From contig CAKTNS010000001.1 in NCBI GenBank assembly GCA_934589225.1, forward strand, positions 124,001 through 188,000: 64,000 bases of DNA. The letters run 5' to 3'. Both the position numbers and the translations under genes were made by a program. The notes under the pieces were generated by a model, which ran no database searches, was not told where the DNA came from, and worked only from the letters and a program-made list of their open reading frames with translations. Of this stretch, positions 40,687 through 49,672 are shown piece after piece. Numbering within the stretch: position 1 is the first letter of the stretch; each line of letters opens with the position of its first letter. Origin of the DNA: an uncultured Oscillospiraceae bacterium. Its GTDB lineage: Bacteria > Bacillota > Clostridia > Oscillospirales > Oscillospiraceae.

Positions 40687-42897
40687 TTAAACAAGCAGCG
40701 TCCGCTGGACGTGCAGCTGACAGCCGGAACGTTCCCGGTGCCATTCATCGACCACGTTCAGGAAGACCTCCTCCGGCAGGGGCTTTGAAAAATAATAGCC
40801 CTGAATCACATCGCAGCCCACTTCCCGCAAGAATTGCAGCTGCTCGGCGGTTTCCACGCCCTCCGCCAGCACCTCCATGCCCAGGCCGTGGGCCAGGGAG
40901 GTAATGTGGCGCAGCACCTGATTTCCCCGGTAATTGCCGATGTAGTCCACCAGACTTTTGTCCAGCTTCAACACATGGAAAGGCAGCGAATTCAGATTTC
41001 CCAGAGAGGAATACCCGGACCCAAAATCATCCATATGCAGCGGGAAGCCCATGGCGACCATCCGTTGGGCCAGCTCCCTGATCTGGGTCATCTGCATGCC
41101 GGATGATTCCGTCAGCTCCAGCGGCACCACCTGGGCACTGATCTTAAATTCCTTGACGATGCGGATATAGCGCTCGATCATGCCCGGATAATGGAAACTG
41201 TTCCGGGAGAGGTTTACGGAAATCGGGAAGGCGCTGCCGTACTTCCCGATCAGCTGCTGCTGAATCTGGCAGACCCGCCTGAACACATACTCATCCAGCC
41301 GCACAATGAGCCCATCCCGCTCAAACAACGAGATAAACTCTCCCGGGGATACCACAGAGCCATCCGGCTTTCTCCATCTGACCAGAGCCTCCGCCCCCAC
41401 GATGCGCTGGGTATGCACATCGAATTTAGGCTGATACCAGAGTACAAATTCCCCGTTGAGCACCGCGTCATCAAAGCCGGTTTCCATATCTCGCTCCCGG
41501 CAGATGCGCTGATTGATGGGGTCATCAAATCGGGCCACCGCCCGGTTCATATCGTCTTTAATACTGTTAAGAGCCAGAAACGCCCGGTTGCAGATCACCG
41601 TTACCGGCATTTCGGCGTTGTCACAGTAATACACACCGCACTTTAAAATCAGATTTCGAATAGGCGCATTTTTGGCGATACGACGAATGGAGGCCTCCAG
41701 CTCCTCCAGACTGTGGCTCGCTACAGGCTCCAGAAGCACAAAGCTGTCTCCGTCATAGTGGGCGACCAGACCGTTGGGCACCAGAGCCTTCAGCTGCCCC
41801 GATAGATAATGTACAATGTCGTCACCGATTTTTTCGCCGTAAATGCTGTTGACCTGCTTGAAGTTATGAATGTCCACCACCACAGCCTGATAGGTCCCGT
41901 CGGGGCTGTTGTTCAGCTGCACCGCTGCATGATGGAAAAAGGCCTGGCGGGTATAAAGGCCGGTCAGGGAATCAAACTCAATGGCGCTGAGCACGGCACT
42001 GGATTCCCGCATTTTGATCAGATTCCGGATGCGGCCCTGAATTCCCCGGGGGTTGTAGGGCTTTCTGATAAAGTCCACTGCCCCAAGTTCCAGGCATCTT
42101 GCCTCATCCTCCGGATTGTCGCTTCCCGTGGCCACGATCACCGGTACGGATGTCAGAAGCGGGTCCTGCCGGGTCCTGGCCAGGAACTGGAAGCCGTCAC
42201 ACCGGGGCATGTATACATCCAAAATCACCAACGAAAGCTCGCTGTAACGCTGGGATAAAACCTGAATGCCCTCTTCCCCATCCTCTGCGAACAGCACATC
42301 ATAGTCCGGCTGGAGGATCTGGACCAGCATCTCCCGATTGATGGGGTTATCCTCCACCACCAGAATTTGGCGGCGCCGCCCGGGACCGTTTCTGGAAGCC
42401 GCGTCAAATCGACGCAGATCGTCATCCTCGCAGGCCACCGCCACCAGCACATTGGAGAAGGTTTCAGCCTCCCCTATTCTGGTGCAGCGCACACTGTAGG
42501 AATGGACCGCCCGCCCCAGCATGACCCGGTAATGAATGACCATAGACCTGGTTCCTGCCAGCTGCTCCCGCAGGGCCTCCATATCCATCAGGAAGCCCAG
42601 TCGGCTCCGGTCCTCCGGAAGCACGAATCCCTGTAAATAAGCCCTCGCCGCTTCCCGAAAAGAAAACGTCCCTTCCATCAGCCGATCCAGCTTCGGAGAA
42701 ACGGGCTTCGCCTGATAGGCCACCGCCATACCTGTATGGCTGTTTAAGTTTATAATATGGGAATAGTCCTCACCCAGGGACCGAATCACTTCCAGCCAGC
42801 TTTGACAGTCCGCATCCATAAAACGCTCGTCTGACGATTCTATTGCCATGATCCGTGAACACCTGCTCTCTTCTTCATTCCGATTTGAAATCTCCAT
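40687..42897 (-). CDS. PAS-REC-GGDEF(degenerate)-EAL c-di-GMP signalling protein
   Basis: A soluble protein of up to 736 residues. An N-terminal PAS-like domain (about 50-165, with FVLPEDRSRLGFLMD) is followed by a receiver domain (about 175-295: LVVEDNPINREML, phosphoacceptor in LVILDVYMPRCDG, conserved Lys in IRKPYNP). A GGDEF domain (about 305-460) has YDGDSF in place of GGDEF, so cyclase activity is unlikely. The EAL domain (about 475-725) keeps AEALVRW, LELTESSG, MDDFGSGYSSLG and EGVET, so it is probably an active c-di-GMP phosphodiesterase. The first ATG sits directly on its AAGGA; an ATG at 42849 is an alternative start. No histidine kinase is adjacent. Confidence 0.88.
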   Translation of the reverse strand: MEISNRNEEESRCSRIMAIESSDERFMDADCQSWLEVIRSLGEDYSHIINLNSHTGMAVAYQAKPVSPKLDRLMEGTFSFREAARAYLQGFVLPEDRSRLGFLMDMEALREQLAGTRSMVIHYRVMLGRAVHSYSVRCTRIGEAETFSNVLVAVACEDDDLRRFDAASRNGPGRRRQILVVEDNPINREMLVQILQPDYDVLFAEDGEEGIQVLSQRYSELSLVILDVYMPRCDGFQFLARTRQDPLLTSVPVIVATGSDNPEDEARCLELGAVDFIRKPYNPRGIQGRIRNLIKMRESSAVLSAIEFDSLTGLYTRQAFFHHAAVQLNNSPDGTYQAVVVDIHNFKQVNSIYGEKIGDDIVHYLSGQLKALVPNGLVAHYDGDSFVLLEPVASHSLEELEASIRRIAKNAPIRNLILKCGVYYCDNAEMPVTVICNRAFLALNSIKDDMNRAVARFDDPINQRICRERDMETGFDDAVLNGEFVLWYQPKFDVHTQRIVGAEALVRWRKPDGSVVSPGEFISLFERDGLIVRLDEYVFRRVCQIQQQLIGKYGSAFPISVNLSRNSFHYPGMIERYIRIVKEFKISAQVVPLELTESSGMQMTQIRELAQRMVAMGFPLHMDDFGSGYSSLGNLNSLPFHVLKLDKSLVDYIGNYRGNQVLRHITSLAHGLGMEVLAEGVETAEQLQFLREVGCDVIQGYYFSKPLPEEVFLNVVDEWHRERSGCQLHVQRTLLV

Positions 42898-43003
42898 TCC
42901 TTCTGTATGAATGTAACTATAACACGTTTCTCGGTTTATTGCAACGAAATCTGAATAAAATCACAATTTTAGACCATTTTTCAAAAATTTGACACCTGGA
43001 CTG

Positions 43004-43031
43004 TTGAACTATCCGATAATTATGATATACT
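43004..43031 (+). promoter_or_regulatory. Promoter of the regulator gene at 43134
   Basis: TTGAAC, 16 nt spacer, TATACT with an upstream TG (extended -10). A TTGACA at 42989 lacks a matching -10. The predicted leader is about 95 nt. Confidence 0.6.
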
Positions 43032-43133
43032 GTTTCACAAGAGTGTCTGACCCCCATCAGCAAGAAGCGCTTTCGCTGACCGGCCGGACCAGAAAGCATT
43101 GTTACCATTGTCTTTAGGAAGGGAGTCCTTTGG

Positions 43134-44450
43134 ATGATCACCGTTGCCATCGTTACACCGTTTCGTTTTCTGGATACGATTCAAAAAGTGATCACAGATC
43201 ACGATTTTGACTGTGCGTTCCGATCCTATACCTACGACAGTCTGACAGATATTGACGAAATTTACGCCGACTGCCGGAACAGCTGCGACATTATTCTGTT
43301 TTCCGGAGAGCTGGGGTATCACTACATGCACCGGCACTACCCGGACTGCCCCATCCCCTGCGTTTTTACGGTCTACAGCACCGCCGATGTCTTAAGCATC
43401 CTGCTGAATTTCCATTTGCGCCACAAGGACGTGGCCCTCAATCGTCTATACCTGGATTTTTTGACGCCTCAGAACAATTATATGAACCTGCAGGCCTATC
43501 TGCCAAAGGAGCAGCTGCCCTATTTCTTCGAGGAGCCGGATTACGACTATACCCACATCACCCAGCGGGGAGCCCAGCTTTGGCAGGCCGGGAAAATCGA
43601 CTATGTGGTAAGCCGCAGCATCAACAACCTTTCCCAGTGGGAAAAGCTGGGCATTCCCTATGAGCCGGTGAACCCCACGGAGCAGATGGTTTACGGTGCC
43701 ATTACAGAGGCTGTGAATCAGGAACGGCTGAAAAGCATTCGGGACAGCAGTGTGGTGACCGTCCTCATTCACCTGCCCGGAAACGAGGTCCATTCCGAGC
43801 AGGAGCGGGAATACAGGACCGCCACCCTTTATAAATTCCTGGTGGACTTTCGGAAGGAACACGACCTGTCCTTCAGCATTGACCACAGCTTTGACCGCTT
43901 TGTAGCCCGGGTCACCCTGCCCAACGAAGACTGCAAGAACCTGAACCTGCAAAAAATGATGGCCATTCTGCGGAAGAATCTTTCCTTTCCCTTCTCCGTG
44001 GGCATCGGCATCCACCCCAGTGAGCAGACCAGCCAGTATCACGCCGAACGGGCGCTGCTGGAAAGCACCCGATACGGGGTAAACGAAGGATTTCTGGTCA
44101 GCGGAGACCCGGAAATCCTCACCGGGCCCTTGAGCCGGGCCCAATCCGTCCGCTACAGCTATCAGGACGGCAACGCCATTCAGTTTGCCCACCGGCTGGG
44201 CATCGACAACACCAATCTTCTGCGGCTGGTAGGCCTGTACCGAACAGACCCAAAAACCGTTCTGACCGCCTCGGAGCTGGGGCCCATTCTGGGGGTGACC
44301 CTGCGCAGCAGTCGGAGGATTCTGCAGAAGCTCTATGATTTGGGTATAGTAAAGCCTCTGCCCAACCCAGCAGGGGCAGGCAGAGGCAGACCGGAGCACC
44401 GATATGTATTTGTGCCGGAGGCCATTGAACACGCCCTGTCCCAGCCCTGA
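43134..44450 (+). CDS. Predicted transcriptional regulator with receiver-like N-terminus and winged helix C-terminus
   Basis: A 438-residue protein whose family I cannot name. Residues 1-130 look like a PrpR-N or receiver-type alpha/beta sensor (VAIVTPFRFLDTIQKVITD, NSCDIILFSGELG). A middle alpha/beta region (about 205-330, VTVLIHLPGNEVHSE, FPFSVGIGIHPSEQTSQYHAERAL) resembles a degenerate GGDEF/CdaR-type domain. The C-terminus (about 375-430) is a winged helix-turn-helix: LTASELGPILGVTLRSSRRI and LQKLYDLGIVKPL, then a Gly/Arg wing. The layout suggests a ligand-controlled regulator. AAGGGAG precedes the ATG. It is convergent with the glycosyltransferase gene, with one base between the stop codons. 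Confidence 0.65.
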   Translation: MITVAIVTPFRFLDTIQKVITDHDFDCAFRSYTYDSLTDIDEIYADCRNSCDIILFSGELGYHYMHRHYPDCPIPCVFTVYSTADVLSILLNFHLRHKDVALNRLYLDFLTPQNNYMNLQAYLPKEQLPYFFEEPDYDYTHITQRGAQLWQAGKIDYVVSRSINNLSQWEKLGIPYEPVNPTEQMVYGAITEAVNQERLKSIRDSSVVTVLIHLPGNEVHSEQEREYRTATLYKFLVDFRKEHDLSFSIDHSFDRFVARVTLPNEDCKNLNLQKMMAILRKNLSFPFSVGIGIHPSEQTSQYHAERALLESTRYGVNEGFLVSGDPEILTGPLSRAQSVRYSYQDGNAIQFAHRLGIDNTNLLRLVGLYRTDPKTVLTASELGPILGVTLRSSRRILQKLYDLGIVKPLPNPAGAGRGRPEHRYVFVPEAIEHALSQP

Positions 44451-44451
44451 A

Positions 44452-45630
44452 TCAAGCCTCCGCCAGGGAGCTGTTGTGGCTCTCTATGGCCGCACGGTAG
44501 CAATGCTCGATTCGTTCGGCAAACCGCTCTGTGCTGTAGGGCTTGGCCGCCTCCACGGCATTGAAACGAATGCTTTTCCCCACAGGGCTGAATGCCAATA
44601 CCAGGCTCACCAAAAGGTCCTCATCCGACTCCCCCGCCAAAATGGCACTGACACCATCCTGGAAGACCCCCAGCAAACAGGGGTCATTCACTGCGCACAC
44701 GCACAGCCCGGAGGCCGCCGCCTCAATATAGGTCAGGCCCTGGGTCTCCGAGTGGGAGGCGCTGACGAATACATCCCCGATGGCGTAGTATTTGTCGATC
44801 TCCTCCCAGGGCTTTGCCCCGACGATGGACACGCTGTTCTCCACCCCCAGCTCCCGGGCCTGATTCCACAAGGCCTGCTTGAGGGGGCCTTCCCCGATGA
44901 TGACCAGCTGCACATCCGGGCAGCGCTGCACCAGTGCCGGGAAAACCCGAAGGATCTTCTCCATATTCTTTTCCTTGGCCAACCGGCCAATGTAGAGCAG
45001 CACCCGCTTTCCTTCCGGTACGCCGCACTCTTCCCGGGTGGCCTCCCGTTCCAGCAGACTGTGCCGTTCCGGAGCGAAGCGCCGCAGGTCCATGCCGCTG
45101 GGGATGATTTCGATCGGTGCTTCCACCCCATACTGCCGCAGCAGATTTTCCGTTTTGGCTGTAGGCACCACCACCCGGTCAAACCGGTCGCACCACCACT
45201 CGCTGTAGCGCTTGGTCAGGTTTTTTGCGGCACTGTCCCCCACGCCGTGGGTGATATAGTAGGTATAGTCCTCCCACACGGTGTGGTAGGTGTGTACCCG
45301 GGCGCAGCCGGTGTGTCTTGCCACATATCTGCCCAGAAAGCCCATGACAAACTCACTGTTGGTGTGGACCACATCAAAGTGCATCTCCAGGGCCTGCCGA
45401 ATGGTGCCGTATCCCGGAAGGGCCACATTCCGGTCCTTGAGCAGCAGAAACTGGGCAGATTCCAGATAGTGCAGTCGGTCGCTCTGGAAGCTCTCCCAGC
45501 CCTTACACTTGGGGGCATAGACGTGGACCTCGTGCCCCCGGCGCTCCAGCTCTTTGTAAAGATTCAGGCAGGAGGTGGCCACCCCGTTTACCTCCGGGTA
45601 AAATGTATCCGTAAAAATTCCGATTTTCAT
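44452..45630 (-). CDS. GT4-family glycosyltransferase
   Basis: A 392-residue GT-B glycosyltransferase. The N-terminal half has IGIFTDTFYPEVNGVATS and HEVHVYAPKCKG, and the C-terminal half has the sugar-nucleotide region RLAKEKNMEKIL, VIIGEGPLKQ and the E-x7-E motif in SHSETQGLTYIEAAASG. This matches diacylglycerol glucosyltransferases and related alpha-mannosyltransferase-like enzymes that make glycolipid anchors. The divergent neighbour is a cardiolipin synthase, which fits a membrane-lipid role. The ATG at 45630 has AAAGGAT upstream; the longer frame runs through its own promoter. Confidence 0.88.
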   Translation of the reverse strand: MKIGIFTDTFYPEVNGVATSCLNLYKELERRGHEVHVYAPKCKGWESFQSDRLHYLESAQFLLLKDRNVALPGYGTIRQALEMHFDVVHTNSEFVMGFLGRYVARHTGCARVHTYHTVWEDYTYYITHGVGDSAAKNLTKRYSEWWCDRFDRVVVPTAKTENLLRQYGVEAPIEIIPSGMDLRRFAPERHSLLEREATREECGVPEGKRVLLYIGRLAKEKNMEKILRVFPALVQRCPDVQLVIIGEGPLKQALWNQARELGVENSVSIVGAKPWEEIDKYYAIGDVFVSASHSETQGLTYIEAAASGLCVCAVNDPCLLGVFQDGVSAILAGESDEDLLVSLVLAFSPVGKSIRFNAVEAAKPYSTERFAERIEHCYRAAIESHNSSLAEA

Positions 45631-45660
45631 ATTGTCATCCTTTTCCTGTTCTCTTCGAAA

Positions 45661-45689
45661 ATTATACCATAAGAGTTTCCGGAATGCAA
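45661..45689 (-). promoter_or_regulatory. Glycosyltransferase gene promoter
   Basis: The minus strand reads TTGCAT, 17 nt spacer, TATAAT. Confidence 0.85.
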
Positions 45690-45742
45690 ACCATTCACTC
45701 AATTTAAGGATGCTTTCTTTGACATGGACATGAAAAAACTGA

Positions 45743-45771
45743 TTGCATTCGTTTGTTCTTTTGACTATAAT
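45743..45771 (+). promoter_or_regulatory. Cardiolipin synthase gene promoter
   Basis: TTGCAT, 17 nt spacer, TATAAT: the same hexamers and spacing as the divergent glycosyltransferase promoter 54 bp away. Confidence 0.85.
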
Positions 45772-45808
45772 AAAAGGAAAGATTTGAAAGAAGAAGGAGG
45801 CGGTATGG

Positions 45809-47383
45809 ATGTACCCAAAGGACCGAAATGATCTGGGGCTGTCCCTGCTGGAAAAGGGAAAGAAGAACTTTTTGCGCATCTTTTTTGGGCGCAACGCCAT
45901 TCTGCTGTTCTCGCTGCTCATACAGGCCGTCCTTCTGCTGGCGCTTTTCTCCTGGTTTGAAGACCAGATGCCCCTTCTTTTAGGAGGCGGCGCCGTGTTT
46001 ACCGTGCTGGTTCTGCTGATCCTTGTCAACAGCTCCATGGACCCCTCGGCAAAAATCACCTGGCTGCTGATCATCTATGTACTGCCGGTGTTCGGCTGCT
46101 TTTTCTATGTGTGGACCCAAAGTGAATGGGGCCGCCGGACGCTGAAGGCCCTGGTTGACCGAAGCGAGGCCGTATCTCACCATCTGGCATCCCAGAATCC
46201 GGAGGTACTGGAAAATCTTAAAAAAGAGGACCAGGGGGTTGCGGGGCTCAGCCGATATATTGCCTCCTGCGGCAGCTTCCCCGTCTACACCAACACGGAT
46301 GTGACCTATTTTCCCCTGGGTGAGGACAAATGGGCGGCCATGCTGGAAGAGCTGGGTAAAGCAGAGCGCTTCATCTATCTGGAATATTTCATCGTCCGGG
46401 AGGGTCTGATGTGGGGCCGGATTTTGGAAATTCTGGCGCAAAAGGCTGCGGAAGGTGTAGATGTGCGGATGATGTATGACGGCACCTGTGAGCTCACCAC
46501 CCTGCCCTATGACTATCCCCGGCGGCTGGAGGCCCTGGGCATCCGCTGCAAAATGTTCTCCCCCATCGAGCCCCTGATCTCCTCCCACTATAATTATCGG
46601 GACCATCGAAAAATCCTGGTCATTGACGGCCAGACTGCCTTTACCGGCGGCGTGAATCTGGCGGACGAATATATCAACCAGGAGGTCCGGTTCGGCCACT
46701 GGAAGGATACGGCCATTATGCTCAAGGGAGACGCAGTCCAGAGCTTCCAGCTGATGTTCCTGCAGATGTGGAACGTCGATGAAAAATATCCCGATTTCCC
46801 GGAAAAGCTGACTGCCCCCAGCCCTGCTGCTGCCGGAGGCTATGTGATCCCCTATGCGGACAACCCTCTGGACAAGCAAAAGCTGGGAGAAATGGTCTAT
46901 ATTGACATTCTCAACCGGGCCAATCAATATGTTTATATCATGACCCCCTACCTGATCTTGGACGGTGAAACGGAATCCGCCATCAAATTTGCCGCCCAGC
47001 GGGGGGTGGACGTGCGCCTGATCCTCCCCGGGATCCCGGATAAAAAAATCCCCTATGCCCTGGCCAAAACCCACTATAAGGCTCTTTTGGCCGCCGGCGT
47101 AAAGATTTACGAGTATGAGCCCGGATTTGTTCACGCAAAAGTCTTCCTCAGCGACCAGCGGGAGGCCGTAGTGGGCACCATCAACCTAGACTACCGCAGC
47201 CTGTACCACCACTTTGAGTGCGCCGCTTATCTCAAGGACACCGGATGCCTGGAGGACATTCGCAAGGACTTTGTAAATACCTTTATGAAGTGCCGCAAGG
47301 TCACCTTCCAGACCTGTCGGGAGGAAAAGCTGGTCGTAAAGCTTACCGGTTATCTGGCCAAGGCCATTGCGCCGCTGCTGTAA
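45809..47383 (+). CDS. cls: Cardiolipin synthase
   Basis: A 524-residue phospholipase-D-family enzyme that joins two phosphatidylglycerol molecules. Two or three N-terminal membrane segments (about 28-50, 57-75, 84-104) are followed by two HKD motifs: DHRKILVIDG with GGVNLADEY, and PGFVHAKVFLSD with GTINLDYRSLYHHFE. The length fits the Bacillus-type enzyme. Two ATGs lie 4 and 8 nt after AAGGAGG; the second (45809) gives normal spacing. The flavodoxin-like gene follows 29 nt downstream. Confidence 0.94.
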   Translation: MYPKDRNDLGLSLLEKGKKNFLRIFFGRNAILLFSLLIQAVLLLALFSWFEDQMPLLLGGGAVFTVLVLLILVNSSMDPSAKITWLLIIYVLPVFGCFFYVWTQSEWGRRTLKALVDRSEAVSHHLASQNPEVLENLKKEDQGVAGLSRYIASCGSFPVYTNTDVTYFPLGEDKWAAMLEELGKAERFIYLEYFIVREGLMWGRILEILAQKAAEGVDVRMMYDGTCELTTLPYDYPRRLEALGIRCKMFSPIEPLISSHYNYRDHRKILVIDGQTAFTGGVNLADEYINQEVRFGHWKDTAIMLKGDAVQSFQLMFLQMWNVDEKYPDFPEKLTAPSPAAAGGYVIPYADNPLDKQKLGEMVYIDILNRANQYVYIMTPYLILDGETESAIKFAAQRGVDVRLILPGIPDKKIPYALAKTHYKALLAAGVKIYEYEPGFVHAKVFLSDQREAVVGTINLDYRSLYHHFECAAYLKDTGCLEDIRKDFVNTFMKCRKVTFQTCREEKLVVKLTGYLAKAIAPLL

Positions 47384-47412
47384 ACCGGGATCGTGAAAGG
47401 AGATTTTGATCA

Positions 47413-48030
47413 ATGCAGGTTTTGATTCTCAACGGAAGCCCCCGAAAGGGCGGCAACACCCAGGTTGCCCTGGGGGAAATGAAAAAGGTTTTCGAAGAAA
47501 ACGGTGTAAGCTACACCCAGCTGGATGTGGGCATGCAGAACATCCGGGGGTGTATCGCCTGTAATCAGTGCGGAAAGTTGGGGAAATGTGTCTTTGACGA
47601 TGGCGTAAACCAGGCCGCCCGGCTGCTTTCCCAGGCAGACGGTGTAGTCGTTGCCAGCCCTGTTTACTACGCTTCCGCCAACGGCACCCTGATATCTTTT
47701 CTGGACCGCCTGTTCTATAGCTGCCACGAAGACCTGACCATGAAGGTGGGGGCCAGCGTAGTCTGTGCCAGACGGGGCGGATGCAGCGCCACCTTTGACG
47801 AGCTGAACAAGTATTTTACCATTTCCGGTATGCCCCTGGCCTCCAGCCAGTATTGGAACAGCATTCACGGCCGTCTTTCGGGTGAAGCGGATCAGGATGA
47901 AGAAGGAAAGCAGACCATGCGCACCTTGGCAAGAAACATGGTGTTCCTGATGAAGAGCATTGCCCTGGGAAAGGAAGCCTTCGGTCTTCCTGAAAAGGAA
48001 CCCCGGGTATCCACCCACTATATTCGCTAA
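47413..48030 (+). CDS. NAD(P)H-dependent FMN reductase / iron-sulfur flavoprotein-like
   Basis: A 205-residue flavodoxin-fold protein. The FMN phosphate-binding loop is LNGSPRKGGNTQVAL (residues 6-20), and SPVYYASANGTLISFLDR is the second FMN contact. A cysteine cluster (GCIACNQCGKLGKCVF, about 47-62) matches the compact motif of iron-sulfur flavoproteins, so a [4Fe-4S] cluster is possible. It probably reduces flavins, quinones or nitro-compounds. AAAGGAG precedes the ATG. It is likely cotranscribed with cls. Confidence 0.87.
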   Translation: MQVLILNGSPRKGGNTQVALGEMKKVFEENGVSYTQLDVGMQNIRGCIACNQCGKLGKCVFDDGVNQAARLLSQADGVVVASPVYYASANGTLISFLDRLFYSCHEDLTMKVGASVVCARRGGCSATFDELNKYFTISGMPLASSQYWNSIHGRLSGEADQDEEGKQTMRTLARNMVFLMKSIALGKEAFGLPEKEPRVSTHYIR

Positions 48031-48064
48031 AAGGAAGCGCCTCCTGCAGTGCACAGGAGGCGCT
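48026..48064 (-). terminator. Terminator between convergent genes (48030 and 48073)
   Basis: A perfect 11-bp stem AGCGCCTCCTG/CAGGAGGCGCT followed by TTCCTTTT on the minus strand. Confidence 0.75.
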
Positions 48065-48072
48065 GGTTCATA

Positions 48073-49470
48073 TTATCTGGCGTATTTTCCGCCCTTCTTG
48101 GGGTTATATCGCTTTTCGTGCTTGGCCATCTCCCGGGGCTTTCCAAAAAACAGCAGCGCGATAATGGCAGCCACCGCCGCCACCAGGGCACCGGCCATGG
48201 CCCAGACCCACACTGCACTGTAAACCTTCACGGTTCCGGCAGTCTCTTCTGCCGCAGAAAGGTCAACGCCTTCGGCCTCCGGCTGGGTCTCCTCTGGCAC
48301 GGTCAGCACCGGGTCCACCCGCTCTACGGTTTCCCCGCAGACATCGCAAACGCCGGTACTGAGACCGGTTTCTGACTCGGTAGCGGCCTTTTCGGTGTTC
48401 CACTGGCTCACCGTATGGGCATGGAGCTGATAATGGTCCCGATAGGTATAGCCACAGGTATCACAGGTGTATTCCGTGTACCCATAATTCTGGCAATCTG
48501 AAGGGACCACGGTTTCCGTATAATGGGGGCCCGCGCACTGTTCCGGGCGAAGCTCCGCATCATAGGTCTTTACTTCATTCTTCCGCAGGGTTTTGGTGTT
48601 GTTATTGATGCCGTAGTTGAAGTTCATGGTCTTCAGCAGTTCCCCCACCACTTCCCCGCAGTAGGCCCGCCGCTTGGCGCTGTGCTCAAAGAAGGTGATG
48701 CCGGCATCGATGGTATTGCCGGTGATCTGGGCGCTCTTCCCCATGCCGATGGGGTATTGCAGCAGCATACCTGCCACACCGCCGCTGTGTACAAAGCCGT
48801 GCTCGGAAATATAGGCATCCAGCCGGATAGTGCTGTTGGTAACGGACATAAAGCCCGTGGCAAATGCGCCGCCCAAAAACTGTTCGTCACTGGTTTCCGC
48901 ATCGGTGTCCACGCAGATGAGGGTCATATCCACGGTGCAGCCGTCGATGGTGCCGACTCCATAGCCCAGTACCCCTGCCACACCCAGAATGCCTTCATGG
49001 GCCCGGAGCTCCAGCTGACCGGTGACGGTGCATCCGGAGACGGTGCTGTCCATGCTGTAACCGGCAATGCCACCCAGGAAGCAGGGCTGGTCCGTCTCCA
49101 CCAGGCCCCGGATGTTTATAAGGTTCAGATTCTTGACCTCCGCCCCTTCCAGCTTGGCAAAGAGACCGGCGTACACCGCGGGATACTCCTTTTGGTTGCC
49201 ATCAAGGGCGGTTTCCGTGCTTTCCCCGGGCTGGGTCACAGAAAGATTCAAAATGCTGTGGCCGTTTCCGTCCAGGGTACCGGAAAAATCAAAGCAATTC
49301 CAGGAGAATCCCTCCATGTCCAAATCTTCCATAAGCCTATAGCTTCCGGAAGGATCACTGGCCATGGCCGCCAGATCCTGGGGTGTGTAAACTTCCGTCG
49401 TCTCCCCTTCTGCCCATGCAGGCACAGCCAGAGCCAACAGCAGCATTACAAAACAAATCAATTTTCTCAT
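48073..49470 (-). CDS. Exported cell-surface protein with beta-helix region and zinc-ribbon-like repeats
   Basis: A 465-residue protein with a clear signal peptide (about 1-20, ICFVMLLLALAVPAWA). Residues 30-280 contain short glycine-rich repeats typical of GLUG-like beta-helix adhesins (LDGNGHSILNLSV, GGIAGYSMDSTVSGCTVTG, LGGAFATGFMSVTNSTI). Residues 320-395 hold C-x2-C pairs (YTCDTCGYTYRDHY and GVCDVCGETVERV) seen in clostridial surface proteins. A C-terminal membrane helix (about 420-445) and a Lys/Arg-rich tail anchor it, without LPxTG. The function is probably adhesive or structural; no specific family is identified. Confidence 0.78.
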   Translation of the reverse strand: MRKLICFVMLLLALAVPAWAEGETTEVYTPQDLAAMASDPSGSYRLMEDLDMEGFSWNCFDFSGTLDGNGHSILNLSVTQPGESTETALDGNQKEYPAVYAGLFAKLEGAEVKNLNLINIRGLVETDQPCFLGGIAGYSMDSTVSGCTVTGQLELRAHEGILGVAGVLGYGVGTIDGCTVDMTLICVDTDAETSDEQFLGGAFATGFMSVTNSTIRLDAYISEHGFVHSGGVAGMLLQYPIGMGKSAQITGNTIDAGITFFEHSAKRRAYCGEVVGELLKTMNFNYGINNNTKTLRKNEVKTYDAELRPEQCAGPHYTETVVPSDCQNYGYTEYTCDTCGYTYRDHYQLHAHTVSQWNTEKAATESETGLSTGVCDVCGETVERVDPVLTVPEETQPEAEGVDLSAAEETAGTVKVYSAVWVWAMAGALVAAVAAIIALLFFGKPREMAKHEKRYNPKKGGKYAR

Positions 49471-49500
49471 TCCGTCCTCATCCCTATCCCATTTTTCCTT

Positions 49501-49529
49501 ATCATAGCAGATTTGGAAGACTTTTGCAA
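49501..49529 (-). promoter_or_regulatory. Surface protein gene promoter
   Basis: The minus strand reads TTGCAA, 17 nt spacer, TATGAT. Confidence 0.7.
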
Positions 49530-49611
49530 CACCGACAAAGAAAGGTTTTACCCTTTATCTTCATTGAGACCGGAAATCACAAATTTCGTCATCCCGGGCC
49601 TTGGGTTTCAA

Positions 49612-49640
49612 TTGCCAGAGGCCAACTTTTGTGGTAAAGT
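49612..49640 (+). promoter_or_regulatory. Nitroreductase gene promoter
   Basis: TTGCCA, 17 nt spacer, TAAAGT, with a predicted leader of about 27 nt. Confidence 0.55.
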
Positions 49641-49672
49641 AAAGGTATCTTCCAATGAAAGGATGGTTTTCC

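Noticed and set aside
45631..46074. N-terminal extension of the glycosyltransferase frame
   Set aside because: It crosses the gene's own promoter and the start of divergent cls; the ATG at 45630 has a ribosome site and the family N-terminus.
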